Below are positions 63,895 through 64,000 of a stretch of 64,000 nt of DNA, one piece after another. The notes beneath the pieces are model-generated. The model did not search any database and was not told the DNA's origin. It worked only from the letters and a program-made list of their open reading frames with translations. The translations under genes and the position numbers were made by a program. Position 1 is the first letter of the stretch. Every line of letters starts with the position of its first letter. Source of the DNA: Lobosporangium transversale. Its lineage: Eukaryota > Mortierellomycota > Mortierellomycetes > Mortierellales > Mortierellaceae. The stretch is taken from assembly GCF_002105155.1 (NCBI RefSeq), contig NW_019029034.1, positions 1-64,000 on the forward strand. Direction: 5' to 3'.

Positions 63895-64000
63895 ACGAAA
63901 GAAGGAATGTGAATCAAGATGATATGAGATGAGATGATATGAAATGGTATAAGATGAGATGAGGTGAAATGAGGTGAAATGAGGTGTAATGAGGTGGGAT
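63895..64000. repeat. Imperfect GATGAGAT / GAAATGAGGT repeats
   Basis: The right edge carries short tandem units (GATGAGAT, then GTGAAATGAG repeated) upstream of the monooxygenase; it continues past the window. This is the monooxygenase 5' region; no gene seen. Confidence 0.7.

Overview
The window looks like nuclear DNA of an intron-rich early-diverging fungus, most likely Mortierellomycota/Mucoromycota. The evidence is fungal-type proteins (Stt4, Vps8, Nam9, fused PabA-PabB, Met13-type MTHFR, Abz1, GH18 with chitin-binding modules), many short GT-AG introns (about 40 to 250 nt), and compact spacing. The phylum is an inference from protein style; the exons were read by hand, so single junctions may be off. 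No rRNA or tRNA gene, CRISPR array, virus-like gene or convincing mobile element was seen.

Layout. 1-2213 (-): 5' part of a low-complexity protein with a possible Ndc10/Crypton-like N-terminal module, running off the left edge. 3302-4378 (+): small type I membrane protein. 5265-7542 (+): methylenetetrahydrofolate reductase, with a Cbf1-type CACGTG site upstream. 7684-8822 (+): gamma-glutamylcyclotransferase-like protein. 9214-11822 (-): cytosolic arginyl-tRNA synthetase with an unusual N-terminal GST-like domain. 12195-13589 (-): UCH37/UCHL5 deubiquitinase. 13695-20797 (-): very large polo kinase. 21450-27453 (-): synaptojanin-like SAC/5-phosphatase, 17 exons. 27816-31346 (+): ataxin-2/Pbp1. 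31863-32763 (+): mitochondrial ribosomal protein uS4m. 32989-34355 (-): F-box/leucine-rich-repeat protein. 34932-42609 (+): Vps8. 42610-45043: 2.4 kb without a supported gene. 45044-47211 (+): secreted GH18 chitinase with two CBM5/12 modules. 47624-51311 (-): aminodeoxychorismate (PABA) synthase. 51574-54116 (-): secreted S41-family peptidase. 54846-61561 (+): PI4-kinase Stt4. 61763-63839 (-): FAD monooxygenase.

The genes are mostly housekeeping and do not form one pathway, but themes recur. Two phosphoinositide enzymes (Stt4 making PI4P, a synaptojanin-like enzyme removing PI4P and PI(4,5)P2) and an endosomal tether (Vps8) act in membrane trafficking. MTHFR and PABA synthase both belong to folate/one-carbon metabolism. 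Several pairs are head-to-head and share short promoters.

The points most worth checking are the GST-like domain fused to ArgRS, the roughly 900-residue linker plus an apparent one-base frame break in the polo-box region of the polo kinase, probable GC-AG introns, an 11-nt micro-exon carrying a conserved flavin-site motif, and the many 20-32 nt poly(A)/poly(T) tracts placed in introns. I found no clearly new multi-gene system.
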